Shown in pieces: positions 48,190 to 59,491 of a DNA stretch of 64,000 nucleotides. The position numbers and the translations under genes were made by a program. The notes below the pieces were generated by a model. It searched no databases, was not told where the DNA came from, and worked only from the letters and a program-made list of their open reading frames with translations. Numbering within the stretch: position 1 is the first letter of the stretch; each line of letters begins with the position of its first letter. The stretch is from Combretum micranthum (taxonomy: Eukaryota; Streptophyta; Magnoliopsida; Myrtales; Combretaceae), in contig JAMXBD010000815.1 of the NCBI GenBank assembly GCA_024138025.1, positions 1 through 64,000 on the forward strand. Direction: 5' to 3'.

Positions 48190-50011
48190 AAGAGGACTTG
48201 CTTGAAGTCCTTGCAGGAGTTGGGACAGAGTTATTGCTTCTAGTTGGCTCAATAGATTATAGGAGCTCAGGTTGGATAAGCTCAACATCAATCAAATCTT
48301 AGACTTTATTCTTTAACCTCCAGTAGCTTTCTGTAGAATGGCTTGCTTGACTTACATGATATTTGCATTGGGCATTAAGTTTTTTTTTTTTTTTTTTTGC
48401 ATGTATCCTTCTTTTGGGATTTCAGACATTATCATTTTTCGATTTCTCAACTAGTTAAAAATTTGGACCATCGAAATCCTAAATTGTGTGAAATGACTTG
48501 ATGGTGTTGAGCGAGCTTGTTTGTTTAAGCCTAATGCTTTTGAAGTCAAAGGCTTCATCCCTTGTCTCATCTCTTTTGGCTCATTCTCAATTTTATAGCT
48601 CAATGACTCCTCTTAAGTCTCGTGAGATGGTACTTAGCTACTAGTAAGGTCCAAAAGTTGGAGTTATCTAACATGAATTTCATAACCCACTCTAGGGTTT
48701 CAATCATTCCTGTCATTGCTACAAGTCTCTATTCTAAATTATCATGTGCCTCTTCCCTTTGGATGCTTGGAATTTTATCCTTCTCTTGCAAGTAGCTTAT
48801 TTAATTTGATGCTATTGAAGTTAGGTGTTGGAACATCCACGAATTGCAAATGAACCACTTTTGAGTCAATCAAATTGTTCTTTAACTCCCAACAATCATT
48901 AGTAGCATGCCTTAGTTGACCCATGTGATATTTACATTGTGCATCAGGGTCAAATTTTTGTGGCTTATACCCAGGTATTGACTCTTTAGGGTGCAACAAG
49001 TGGTCCTCTTTTAGTTTATAGTAAACTTGAGATAGAGGGATAGGGATCGAAGTGAATTGTCTCCTAGATGTCTATGTATACTTGCTATAGTTTCCTTTAC
49101 TCATTGTGTTGATGTGACTTCTCTCACTGTAGGTGCGCCATTAGCCTCTTTGTGAATTTAAAGTTTTCCAGAAATAAGGTTAATTTCAATTTTGCACCTA
49201 CCTCTATTATTTTAGAAAAAGTCTCTGCAGCATATCTAACAAAAGGGGAGAAGAATGGTTCTTCTACGGTATTTATGAAGGTAAATACCAGATCCTTCTT
49301 TGGAATAGGTATGGCAACCATAGCTACTAATGGCCTCCATCATTGAGCATATTCCTTAAAGCTCTCGTCCTTCTTTTTATGTTGCTAAGGTCCCACATGG
49401 ACGAGACGACTTCAACATTAAACTTGTATTGGTTGTAAAATGCCCTGGCCAACTTATCGTAAGTATCAATCTCATTGGGGTTTAGTTGGGCATACCAGGT
49501 CAATGCTGGTCCAGTGAGGCTATCCTGGAAAGTTTGAATCATTGCTGCTCATACTGGGTGTATTGGCTTATCTCCCTCACATAGAGCCTAACGTGCAGTT
49601 TGAGGTAACCTATTCCGTTGTACTTCTTGGGCCACAAGTAGGCTTGTAATCCCAGATTGATCAAAATCGTTAGCTTTCTCAAATGGCTTTAATTTTTTTA
49701 GTAAAATGAAGAACAAAGCTCTTTTCCATTTTCTTGCTCTGAACTTCTAACTCTTTCTTCAGTTCATTAGGGTTAAGCTTAGACGTTTGGGGTACGTAAT
49801 GTGCTTCTTTTTCTTCAATGGGCTGACCCTTGGCCCTCTTTTGACTTTTGGAATGTCCTTCATATGGTGGTTGGAGAGTTTTCAATAATCTGATGCTTTG
49901 GGTGAGCATTTGCATCTACTTGGCCATCTTAAGCATTGTTTGCTCAAAAGATTGGATTTTTTTATCAATAGTTGAATTGAGGCTAATGTTGTCGTTAGTG
50001 TTGATAGCCAT
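48190..50011 (-). pseudogene. Ogre/Tat-type gag, decayed
   Basis: A start codon at 50011 gives MAINTNDNISLNSTIDKKIQ, soon followed by an in-frame stop. The Retrotrans_gag region is clear at 49542-49327 (MIQTFQDSLTGPALTWYAQL and DKLARAFYNQYKFNVEVVSS). An interval with KKDLVFTFINTVEEPFF lies at 49321-49124. Near 48930 a zinc-knuckle-like CKYHMGQLRHATNDCWELKN appears, followed by a second degenerate version at about 48365-48280 (YHVSQASHSTESYWRLKN). Gag would form the capsid of the virus-like particle in the cytoplasm. Several stops and frame breaks mean that this copy is inactive. Confidence 0.8.
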
Positions 50012-50649
50012 TTTGGATGGATGTATTTAAGGGATTAGCTGAACTTGCTTAAAGACAATCTCAAAGTCTTGTAAACATCTATTCTTGTTAGCAAATTACC
50101 TCTTTAAAAAAAAAATTAGCTAAGCTTTATTTCACAACTTGACATTTTATTTCAAAAGAAAAAATTTATTGTTTCTTTTTTTGTGTTGATTTTTCTTAAG
50201 AAATATTTACAAACGGAGAATGATGGACTCAAGACTAAGGGAAAAGAATACCTATGACAAAAATAATTTTAATTAGAAAGGACCTATAACTATCTAGAAG
50301 AAGAATTGATCTAATGGATTATTGGACTATATACAATCTAAGGATATTTACAAATTTATTATAAACATAAATGTCATTATTCTACCGAATATTTGCAAAT
50401 CCAGTAAAAAAAAAAATTAAATGCTATATTACAAGAAAAATTAATTTAGACAAGGAAATATTTACATATAAAAAACAAAGAAAAACAAAATGGCTCATTA
50501 TAATGAACTTGTCCTTTATTTTTATTCAATAATATTTGAATACATCAAAATACTATTTTTTTTTTTCTTTTTTTTTTTTCAAACACAAGATTTCAAGTTC
50601 ATTTTTCTTGAGAAGGCTTTTGGGGGAGAAGAAAAGACCCCATAGTTAG

Positions 50650-50868
50650 CTAGTGTAGCATTTCTACCATTTCATTTATCAAGGACTCTATTTGATCTAG
50701 ATGGTCTAGTAACTTTTGTGTATCCTCTAACACAATTTGGACTTTCTTTTCAACTGTGCAGGCCTTTTCCTCCCAAAGGTAAGCCTTCATCTCAGCCAGG
50801 CAAAGGTGTGGACGGAAGATCCCTAAGATGTGAAAAATTTTCATCACTTCTTCTGGATCCCTTAACAT
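50650..50868 (-). CDS. Short open frame between 5' LTR and gag, function unknown
   Basis: This 72-residue frame (MLRDPEEVMKIFHILGIFRP through LDHLDQIESLINEMVEMLH) lies about 0.7 kb after the primer binding site and about 0.64 kb before gag. Its C-terminal half looks helical or coiled-coil with regular leucines. Ogre elements are known for an extra ORF upstream of gag, so it could be a remnant of that, but I see no specific match. It may be a chance frame. Confidence 0.25.
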   Translation of the reverse strand: MLRDPEEVMKIFHILGIFRPHLCLAEMKAYLWEEKACTVEKKVQIVLEDTQKLLDHLDQIESLINEMVEMLH

Positions 50869-51516
50869 TTTCCTGACAAGTTCAAGAAAATTTATTATGA
50901 GTCATTTCATCATTTCTTTGTCTTTTTGAAATTACAAGACTAATGATAATTATACAAGTTTTTCTTTTTTTTTAAGATATATACTATCTCACAAGAACAG
51001 ATACACAATATGAGCAAGATATATATGCTACATATTACACATGCCAATCACACAGATGCAGATATGCCCCACTATTTTTTTTTTATTAACCAACCTATTC
51101 TTATGAATACAATTAAGTGGGTTATAAAGATTCCCTGATCTAATGCATCGCGGATCAACACTAAATTAGAGCGGAAGGCCATTTCGTGAACTAGTGGGTA
51201 GAAAAGCCATAGCCCCAAGATCATACTAGCAATATCCCTACCCAAAGTCCTAAGACGGTCTGGTTCTAACCGTATCTAGCCCATATTTTTCATAACAACC
51301 CCTCCTCCTGCCCACGCATGTGCCAAAGATGACATTTGCCCCTATTGGGGTTATTTACAAAATTTCCTTTTTATCTGCATCACTTAAAGGAAAAGATTAG
51401 CCTAACTATTTACGAATTAATAATTATAAATAATATACAAGAATAAACATAGAAAGGATAAACTTTTAAATTTAAGAATTTCAAGTGGCTCGCCCTCTAA
51501 AAAAAAAAAAAGGTGT

Positions 51517-51533
51517 CCCCAGTGCAGTCGCCA
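51517..51533 (-). other. Primer binding site of the Ogre-like element
   Basis: Three bases after the 5' LTR, the minus strand reads TGGCGACTGCACTGGGG. It begins with TGG, complementary to the tRNA CCA tail, and has the length expected for a tRNA primer site. I do not name the tRNA with confidence; Ogre elements are usually reported to use tRNA-Arg. Confidence 0.75.
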
Positions 51534-51536
51534 AGC

Positions 51537-53714
51537 TGTCGAGCCTGGATTTTCCATTTTTGGTTTCATCTCTTTCAATTCAATCTATACTATACCCTAT
51601 CCCATTTGATACAAACTTTCGACCAGGAACTAAAAGAAATTTGCTTTTCAAAAAATTTATAGGAGTCACCACCCAATTAGAATGGGGAAAAAATCGTAAG
51701 TTAGGATCACTGGGTTGGTTAATGTTAACTTAGCTACTAGTCTGCAAAAAAAATTGATTTAGAATCAACTTTGTTAAGCTAGAGATTTTTGGATTTGAGA
51801 GCTACCCTATTAAAACTATATGGTTATCGCTTAAAATTCATAAATTAAAATTTTATCCTTTTAATGCTAAAAAAATTACTATTATACAGACTATGATATT
51901 TAGAATTTATTATTAAAATTTACAAATCAAAACAATATTTACAATAAACAATGAATCGATTCAATATTTAGGAAAAAAAAAAATTTTTTTATTTTTTATG
52001 TCTCTCCGAAGATGCCTAAGTACCCGCTAATCAGGATCAAACAACATGTAGTTTTTTTCATAAAACTTTAGTGTGTAAGTATTTTCTTTTTTTTTTTAAC
52101 TATTTTCCCTTTAAGTTCTTTAATTTTTCAATTTTTATAAAAATTTTTATGTATGACCCTATAAGCTACCATATTGATTTTTTATTTCAGAAAATAGGAT
52201 TTTCTATATGTCAAAGAGTTTTTTATATTTTTTAATATTTATATATATATAGTATTACAATCGCACTACATATATATACCTTAGAATTATTATTTTGACA
52301 AAATTAGATTTTATATTTTATTTTTTTATCTTTTATCTTTTTCCATTTTCTTTTCTTTTTTTCATTTTTCTTTATCATTTAAATAAATTTAAAAAAATAA
52401 ACTTGCCTAATGAAGACGTGTGGGTCGAATTTTGGCGTATTTGGATCAAATCAGGTCAAATCTTGGATCTTAGACCCGATCTGCTACAAGCAACCAACGA
52501 AAACGACTAGTGGCGCTCCGATGGTTTTGGGTAGCCAAGATTGCATCAAACATGATGATCCAAAGACGGGGAAGACTCTGGAGGTGGTGGTTTGTTTCAA
52601 ATGTGGCCAGAAGTGGGTGGTTCAAGCTCCCAAAAATGGTGGCAGTCAACGGTGGTCGTTGGAAGCTTTTGAGAAGCTTTGGACAAAGGAGAAAGCTACT
52701 AACTAAAGCTTTCACCACTCTTAAGTCCAACTATAGCTTCGTTTTACTTTGATTTAGCCTCTATTGAGAGTAATCAGACAATTAAAAAAACAAACCCCAC
52801 ATTTCGAAAATCAATTTGAAGCTTTCTAGAGTCTTTTTGGACAAAATGGACTATTGTTGATTGTTTTAGATGACTGTAGATGTTCTGAATTAAGAATTCA
52901 AGCCCTATTTATATTGTTTAAGGGTTGACTTAGGTGGAGTTTGATCGAAAGTGCATTGGTGGGTCGCAAGCAAAATGCCAAGCTCAATGAACTTCTAGAA
53001 GAAGGATAGCTAGGTTTAGATCTGTACTTCTAGAAGCTAAGATTCGGATCAAATTTTGAAAATTTGTTTCTCATACAAAAATGAGTTTTTCGTGAACTTT
53101 GGACCAAAATTGAGCACCAAATCAATATATTTAGGGTTAGTTTTTTATTCAAATCCAAAGTATCTCATGTCTTCTTCAAATCCCCCTCATTAATTTAGTG
53201 AAAATCGAAGCAAAAATGGACCAAAAGTGAGCTTGAAATGACATGATCGCTTGAGGAAATATGGTCAAGTTAGGGAAAAAGAAGACGTGCATGCCATAAA
53301 CACGAGACATGCTTGAGTGCATGTATTACATGCACCAAACAAAAAAAAAATTGCCCCCTAGCACGATTCGAACCCCCATCCTAACTGTGCATGCGTATGT
53401 CCTTAACCATTAGGCCTTTGGCATGTGCCTCAGTCATATGGTCACTCCAATAATATTCGATTGATTTGAACCTAGTCTAAAATGTGATTTTTTTTTCATT
53501 TTTTTAATTTTCTTTTTGAACCATATTTTTGTATATATTTATCATTTTTTCCTTATTATTTTTTATTTTTTTATATTTTTTGAACCATATTTTATATTTT
53601 TGTACACGTATTCTATTTATCATCTTTTTTCTTTTTCTTATTTTACTTTATAATTATAATTATTACATATGTTATTACTATTATTATTTCAAGGGAAAAA
53701 ATGGGGTGTCCACA
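51537..53714 (-). repeat. 5' LTR of the Ogre-like element
   Basis: About 2178 bp, starting TGTGGACACCCCATTTTTTC and ending GGCTCGACA on the minus strand. It is colinear with 20839-23053. Chance open frames at 52410-52752 are not conserved in the other LTR. The far side carries the TGTAT duplication at 53715-53719. Confidence 0.85.
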
Positions 53715-53719
53715 TGTAT

Positions 53720-54159
53720 CCCTTCCAATGTAATTTTTTTTATTATTGATATATTGTATAACATGTATTGTAATTATATGCTTAATAATAATGTAAGAAA
53801 ATATATTCAGCAAAAAGAAAATTATATATAATATTAAATTATAGATACATTGTAAAATATTTAATATAAGGGTGTATATATATATATAAACATATAGGAA
53901 AATTTAACTTTCTTCATGTCATTAATATATATTATAAAGATTTTTTCCCCCCTTATTACATTATTGACACGTTAATGAATATGAAATATGTCTTTTTTTG
54001 GGTGAGCGGTTGCCTGGAATTTTGACCAATATGGATTTCCAACTCGCTTAAGAGGATTACAATTATTCACGTTAATGTTATCAAAATCTTTTCAATATGG
54101 ACTTCAACGATTAAGAATGATAAAAATTATGTTAAATAAGATCTTTTTTTTCCGTTAGA
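53720..54159. other. AT-rich spacer between Ogre-like element and LINE
   Basis: No gene is seen. T-runs near 54142-54150 could be the inverted poly(A) tail of the neighbouring minus-strand LINE. Confidence 0.45.
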
Positions 54160-57100
54160 TTAGCGAAATTTCACTCTTAGTAAAAGAAATAGCTTGTATC
54201 GATTTTCTTGACTAGAACTATCTTGGTCTAACAAAAGAACATTTGTAGAGATTGGATTTAAAAAAGAAACATCATTCAGTAAAAAGATGTTCTTGAATAA
54301 GTTAGGGAGGTTAACATAAGTTCCCCTACAAAAAATAAAGCTACAAAAGTCTTTAGATATTGTGAATCTACAATGAGCAAGATCATGAGCTAAGTTTTTG
54401 TTATTCCTAGGCATCCATGACAATTGGACCAAGTGAGTCATGTGGATATGTTGCCTACACAATAAGACAATGTTTGGAAGGAATTTAGTGTTGACGTCAT
54501 CTGCAGTTAACCACTTTATTGTTTCCATTTAATCCCCTCAATAATGATTTTACTTCTAGAAGCATGAGGTATATTGTTAACCCATAATATATGCTCCAAA
54601 TATGAGCATCAAGAGAGGAGCTTACATGAATTTCCTTAGTGAAGATTCCTTGTCATGCTCCATTGCTATCTCTCAAACATCCACCAACTATTGTCCATCG
54701 TTTGTCATTAAGTTTCAATCATTCCTCATTGGGAGGTCGCCATAAATTTAGCTAGCCATCTTGGGTTTTTATGGTTCGATTCACATAGTTTTTTGGCCAA
54801 AATTCTTGTGTTGCATTTCAAACTGTATGTGTTCAGCTCAAATGGCAATTTCTATCATTAAAGATCCTATCATTTCATTCTTTCCATGTATTCCACATTG
54901 CGAAGTAAAAGAGAGTTTGCCATGGTAGCTTATTCATTCTATGTCTTTTCTTTTTTGGTTTAGCATTTTTTTTCTATCCATATCTCAAAGGGGAGGTTAA
55001 AGGCTCTTTAGAAATCAGGTGACTGATTCAACTATTGCCATTTGTTGCATGAGTAGCTTTATTTCATGAACAAGTGCCAACCATTTTCCTCTTCTTCATT
55101 ACAAAATGGGCATAGAATATTCACAATCATCCCTCTTCGAAGCAAATTGTCTCTTGTTAAGATAGACTGCTTCCAACATCTCCAAATAAAGAACATGATC
55201 TTTAGGTATGTATGCAATTTCCATGTCCATCCACATTTACCCCCTTTCTATCGTTGCATTTTTTCATCGCATAATTTGGAATGTGTAGATTTCATTGAAC
55301 TCACCTCCTACCCCCTCATTCCAAGCCCACACATCTGCATCATTTCCTTCATTGAGTAGAATGGACCTAAGTTTAATTACGACATGGTCATCAATGGGGT
55401 ATCCAATCTTTGATTCATCCCAATTATCAATGCCTCACCATACTTCTTTTAGAGTTACATACGTCATGTTCATTGTTAATGGAACATGAATGAAGGATTG
55501 TGGTACTCCGTGGTGCATCCAATTTGTTGTCTAGAGCAAGCAAGATTTATCGTTCTTTGGTCTACAAGTGTAACATCATTCAATCCATTTACATATGTGT
55601 GCAATCTTTTTCGTTGTTTTGGTTCCAATGAGTTTTCTTCTTGTGTTGATTCTGTACATCCTTGTTTTTTACTAGTTCAGTCCATATGTGTTCTGTTATC
55701 ATCATTTTCCAAATAATTTTTCTATACATGCCTTATTTCTCAACTTGAGGTTCCATATTCCCATTCCTTCTTCCTCCTTCGACTTAATTACTTCATTCCA
55801 ATTTAATTCATAGATCTTCCTCTATTCTCTCCTTCCCCAAAAAAATTATGAATAATTCTTTCTGCTTGCACAATGCTATAGCTTGGTGCCACAGTTGTTT
55901 GCATGTAGTAGCCAAGAATTCTTTTTAAGGTAGACTTTATGAGCAAATGTCTATCGGCCATGGATAGGAATTTTGTTTTCTAGCCTGCCAAATTTCTCTT
56001 TAGTTTCTCCAATATATTATCCAAGGATTCCTTACTGATGTTCCCACATCTCCCCAAATCAAAGCCTAAATAAGTCCCCCTCTCATCAGTTATTTTGATC
56101 TTCACTACTTGGCCAATATTTTGCTAAACTTCTAGACTCATAATAGCCAAAAAGTATAGCTATGATTTTTCAAACTTAATTTTCCATCTCAAGAAGTGGC
56201 CAAATAAGCTTAAAATGTCTAGCATTAGTTTGGCATTTTCTAATGTGGCTTCCCCCATTAGAATGAGGACATATATAAAGAAAATATGTGAAAAACCTTC
56301 ATCTATTCCCCTCACTTTGATGGGTTTCCACTACTTTTTTTCTACTACTGCTTGAATCCATCTACTTAACATCCCCATTCCCAAGATAAATAGATATGAT
56401 GACATGGGACATCCTTATCTAAGACCACATGAACTATCAAAAGCATTGGACATCTCTCCATTGATGATGACTGAGTAAGAAGAGTTGAAGAGATATGAAG
56501 AGATTAAGTTTGTCCAAGTCTTGGGCAAGTTTAAAGCCTCCCTTGAGTTTCGAATGAAATCTCATTCCATGAGATCGTACACCTTTTCTAAATCAAGTTT
56601 CATTATTCACCATCCTTTCCTCCCCTTTTTCAATTAACATCTATGAAGAATATCTTACATAAACACCACATTATCTGTTGCACATCTTCCAAGAATGAAG
56701 CTTGATTGGGTGGGGCTAATAAGTTTGTCTAAGATAATCTTTGCACAAGGATTTTCACTATTATCTTGTACACGATGGTGCATAAGCTGATGGGCCTATA
56801 TTCTTTCAAGCTCTTAGCTCCCACTTTCTTTGGGATGAGAATAAGAAGAATTTTATACAAGTCTTTAGATACTAAGTTGGTTGCAAAACAATTCTGCAAA
56901 GTCTTGACTACAAGATCTCTATCTACAAATACTTCTTATAAAAGCTAGCATGAAGGCCATCAATGCCTAGGGATTTATGTGAGCCAATACAATTTAAGGC
57001 ATTTTTTAGTTCCCTACGATCAGGGATGGTAGACATATTGTCCTTCACTGTATCCTTATCCGTGGGCCAACAATATCCTTGAAAGAATTATCCAAAAGGG

Positions 57101-58330
57101 CTTCAGATTTGTTAAAGGCAAAGAGTCTTGAGTAATAAGATATGGTCATTTTTCTCTATCTCATTCTGATCTATCATACTCCATCCTATTTTTCTTCTAG
57201 ATATAAGATTTTGGACTTGTTTCTTCTTGCCAATGTTGTCAAATAGAAAAAATGTGTGTTTGTATCCTCTTAACAACCTATTATGATCTTGCTTTATGTG
57301 CCTAGAGGATCTCTTCATCTTCAAGCGTCTTACATAATTCTTGATGGGCAAAGTCTAGCTAGTCAAGAGTATCCTGTGTAGGCTAATATACCATCCGATT
57401 CTCTCGTTCATCAATTATTTTCTCTAGTCTTTCCTTCCACTATGATATTAAACCAAAGACATTTTTGTTCCACCATTGTAACTTTTCTTTAAATAAGTCA
57501 AGTTGCACAAGATTCAAAGGTGCCACAAGAGGCTAGTTAGTTTCCATGAAACCTCTAAAAAGAGGGTGTTTAGTCCACATATCTTGGAATAAAAAAGGTC
57601 TTGTTGTTTTGCCTTCCTAAACTTAGACATGTGTTAAGTGGGTTAGGCTTATGATCTAACTAACTCTTGATCAAGTGATATAATCTTGTTTCTAGGAATA
57701 TATCTTGCCAATTCCAATTTACCTAAGCTCAATCAAGTCTCGTCTTAATCAATGATGATAACTTTGTGCATTTATTTGACCATGTAAAGGGTGTTGCAAC
57801 AAACCTAACATAAAGCATGTGGCGATCATTCATGCATTGTCGATATAGGTTTGCTCTATACTGGCTGAGTGGAGATCCTCCTCACTTTTCATTATTACTC
57901 AAGACTTCATTGAAATCATCTATTACAACCCAGGGCGTAACATCCCTATTTGATAAATATCATAGACTATCCCCTATCACCTTTCTTTCAGTTAACAAGG
58001 TACTAGCATATGTGAGAGAAATATAAATTGAATAAGAACATATATTAACTTGTACATTCAAGTGATCTCTTGCCTATTAGTGAACAGTGTATGAAAAATA
58101 GTGTCTTCTTCATTCCACAATGTAACAATGTCCCTTAGCCCCACTTAAACCCATTGACTCTACACAAGCCATTTTACTGAAGCCTAGGATGCCCTGGAGG
58201 CCATTTGCAGCATCCCTATGGAATTTAGTCTCCAAGAGGACCATCAAATGGGGGGCATGAATTCTCTTTAGTTCTTCTATTTCCCTCTCCTATTCTCTTA
58301 GCCCTTGGTTGCACTACCTAACCTTAGTGG
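54160..58330 (-). mobile_element. L1-type LINE, minus strand, decayed ORF2
   Basis: Reading right to left, an apurinic endonuclease region comes first (PHLMVLLETK near 58230; PWVVIDDFNEVLSNNEK near 57915). The reverse transcriptase follows (GCPMSSYLFILGMGMLSRWI near 56395; KPIKVRGIDEGFSHIFF, then YVLILMGEATLENAKL near 56250). The zf-RVT domain is at about 55205-55070 (FIWRCWKQSILTRDNLLRRG, CPFCNEEEENGWHLFMK). An RNase H-like tail with SWMPRNNKNLAHDLAH lies near 54400. The catalytic FADD box is lost (FFIYVLILM), and stops and frame breaks are frequent. No ORF1 is seen, so the 5' end is probably truncated near the endonuclease start. Target duplications could not be identified. Confidence 0.82.
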
Positions 58331-58840
58331 GTCAGCGATGGTCAAGTAGGTCATCGCATGGATTCTCTAACCCGGAGTTACAAAGGACATAAATCCATAC
58401 CATATATGATATATGCAAATGATTGTATATATTTGCTTCATGAGGTTGTTACATTGCATTTGTTTAATTTAATTTGCTTGATAACCTGCTTAAAAGTGTA
58501 ATAGGAGGACTAACTTCACTCAACTAGATGTAGTTGATTCCCCACCAATGTTTTACTTTTGCAAGATCACTTATGAAACACACTAGGTGAGGTATGGCCC
58601 AGATTAATATGTGGCCTTCAAGGATTTTATGGTCAATCAAAGTAACTGAGAGTAGGAACTTCCCTAATTTGGAAGACTTTTACTTTTATGTATATGTTTA
58701 CCTTAGACTTGGAGATCCATGGTTTATAGTTAGTGTATTGTTACTAGATCTTTTATGATATTTGTAGATCTCTTGAGATACTCTATAGTGTGGGTCTGCT
58801 TCACCTATCTTATCTTTGATAAGAATTTACATTATTATAG
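58318..58840. repeat. Direct repeat R2, copy 1
   Basis: It is colinear in the same orientation with 61259-61785. Shared phrases include GTCAAGTAGGTCAT, TTACTTTTGCAAGATCA, GGAAGACTTTTACTTTTATG and TTTGTAGATCTCTTGAGATA. Its left edge abuts the 5' end of the LINE. It is non-coding, and no terminal inverted repeats or TG-CA ends were recognised. Confidence 0.78.
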
Positions 58841-59287
58841 TAATTGGAATATTAGCTATTTTAATAATACGATCACGGTTGAATATGATGTGAGCCGCTA
58901 AATAGTAAGAGGATTGGTCCTGTATGACGGGACCATAGAATTTTCCTAAAAGTTAAAGCGAACTATACTTGAAAATACTTGTCATGCTTAAAGAATTAGC
59001 ATTATGGAACTAAAGACAAGGATGAATAAAGACAACATTAATATTACTATTCAAACAACTTATACGGTGTCAAACTACATGTAATATATTATTATTGAGG
59101 CTGTCTAGATTCATCCAATGTCCTATTTTAAGAGTAAATAGCATATTGGCAAGTGTATTTTTTCCATTTTTCTTTGTCCCTTATAGCAAGTAGCAGTAAG
59201 TATCTTTATTTATTTATCGTACACGATTCTCCTTCTTTATCACCGAACAAAAGTTCAAACATACAATAGTCAAAACTCAGAACGGCA

Positions 59288-59491
59288 ATGGTGCCTTTTC
59301 TTGTCAAAAAATTATTTACAATATTTATGGTTGTGACAATTTTGAGCTTGAGCTTGAATATAGTACAAGCAGGTAGGGTTTTGAGCAAATTATTGTCCGT
59401 GCATTTTGGTATGCTATCTAAGGGAGCAGCGGTTCCTCCATCTGGCCCTAGCCATCGCCACAATGCGTCTCCTTCTGTGTCCAATCCATAG
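59288..59491 (+). CDS. IDA-like secreted signalling peptide precursor
   Basis: The 67-residue intronless frame starts with a hydrophobic signal peptide (MVPFLVKKLFTIFMVVTILS and on to about residue 28, VQA). A short variable stretch follows. The C-terminal motif is FGMLSKGAAVPPSGPSHRHN (residues 40-59) and a short tail ends SVSNP. This is the extended PIP motif of INFLORESCENCE DEFICIENT IN ABSCISSION and its IDL relatives: FG.L.KG, then PPS.PS, then RHN. Family members are secreted, trimmed to about 12-14 residues with hydroxyproline, and perceived by HAESA-type receptor kinases. They control organ abscission, lateral root emergence and, for some IDLs, stress responses. The tail after RHN, eight residues, is unusual for IDA itself but occurs in IDLs. 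It lies between two copies of repeat R2. It looks intact; expression is unknown. Confidence 0.88.
   Translation: MVPFLVKKLFTIFMVVTILSLSLNIVQAGRVLSKLLSVHFGMLSKGAAVPPSGPSHRHNASPSVSNP

Larger units (their letters stand above)
20839..53714 (-). mobile_element. Ogre/Tat-type Ty3/Gypsy retrotransposon with three nested insertions
   Basis: Two related LTRs of about 2.2 kb (20839-23053 and 51537-53714) have the same orientation and enclose a decayed gag on the minus strand. The 5-bp sequence TGTAT occurs directly outside both ends (20834-20838 and 53715-53719). The element reads right to left: 5' LTR, primer binding site, leader, gag, then a short remainder and 3' LTR. Subtracting the insertions at 23361-25714, 25952-28731 and 29354-47337 leaves about 5.35 kb internal and about 9.7 kb total. 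LTR start TGTGGACACCCC or TGTAGACATCCC on the minus strand is typical of Ogre/Tat elements. No protease, reverse transcriptase, RNase H or integrase is recognisable, so it looks non-autonomous or internally deleted. Confidence 0.85.

Noticed and set aside
52410..52752. Frames in the 5' LTR with a FKCGQKW motif
   Set aside because: The CxxC-like text is not preserved as an open frame in the 3' LTR near 21900, where the equivalent sequence has stops.
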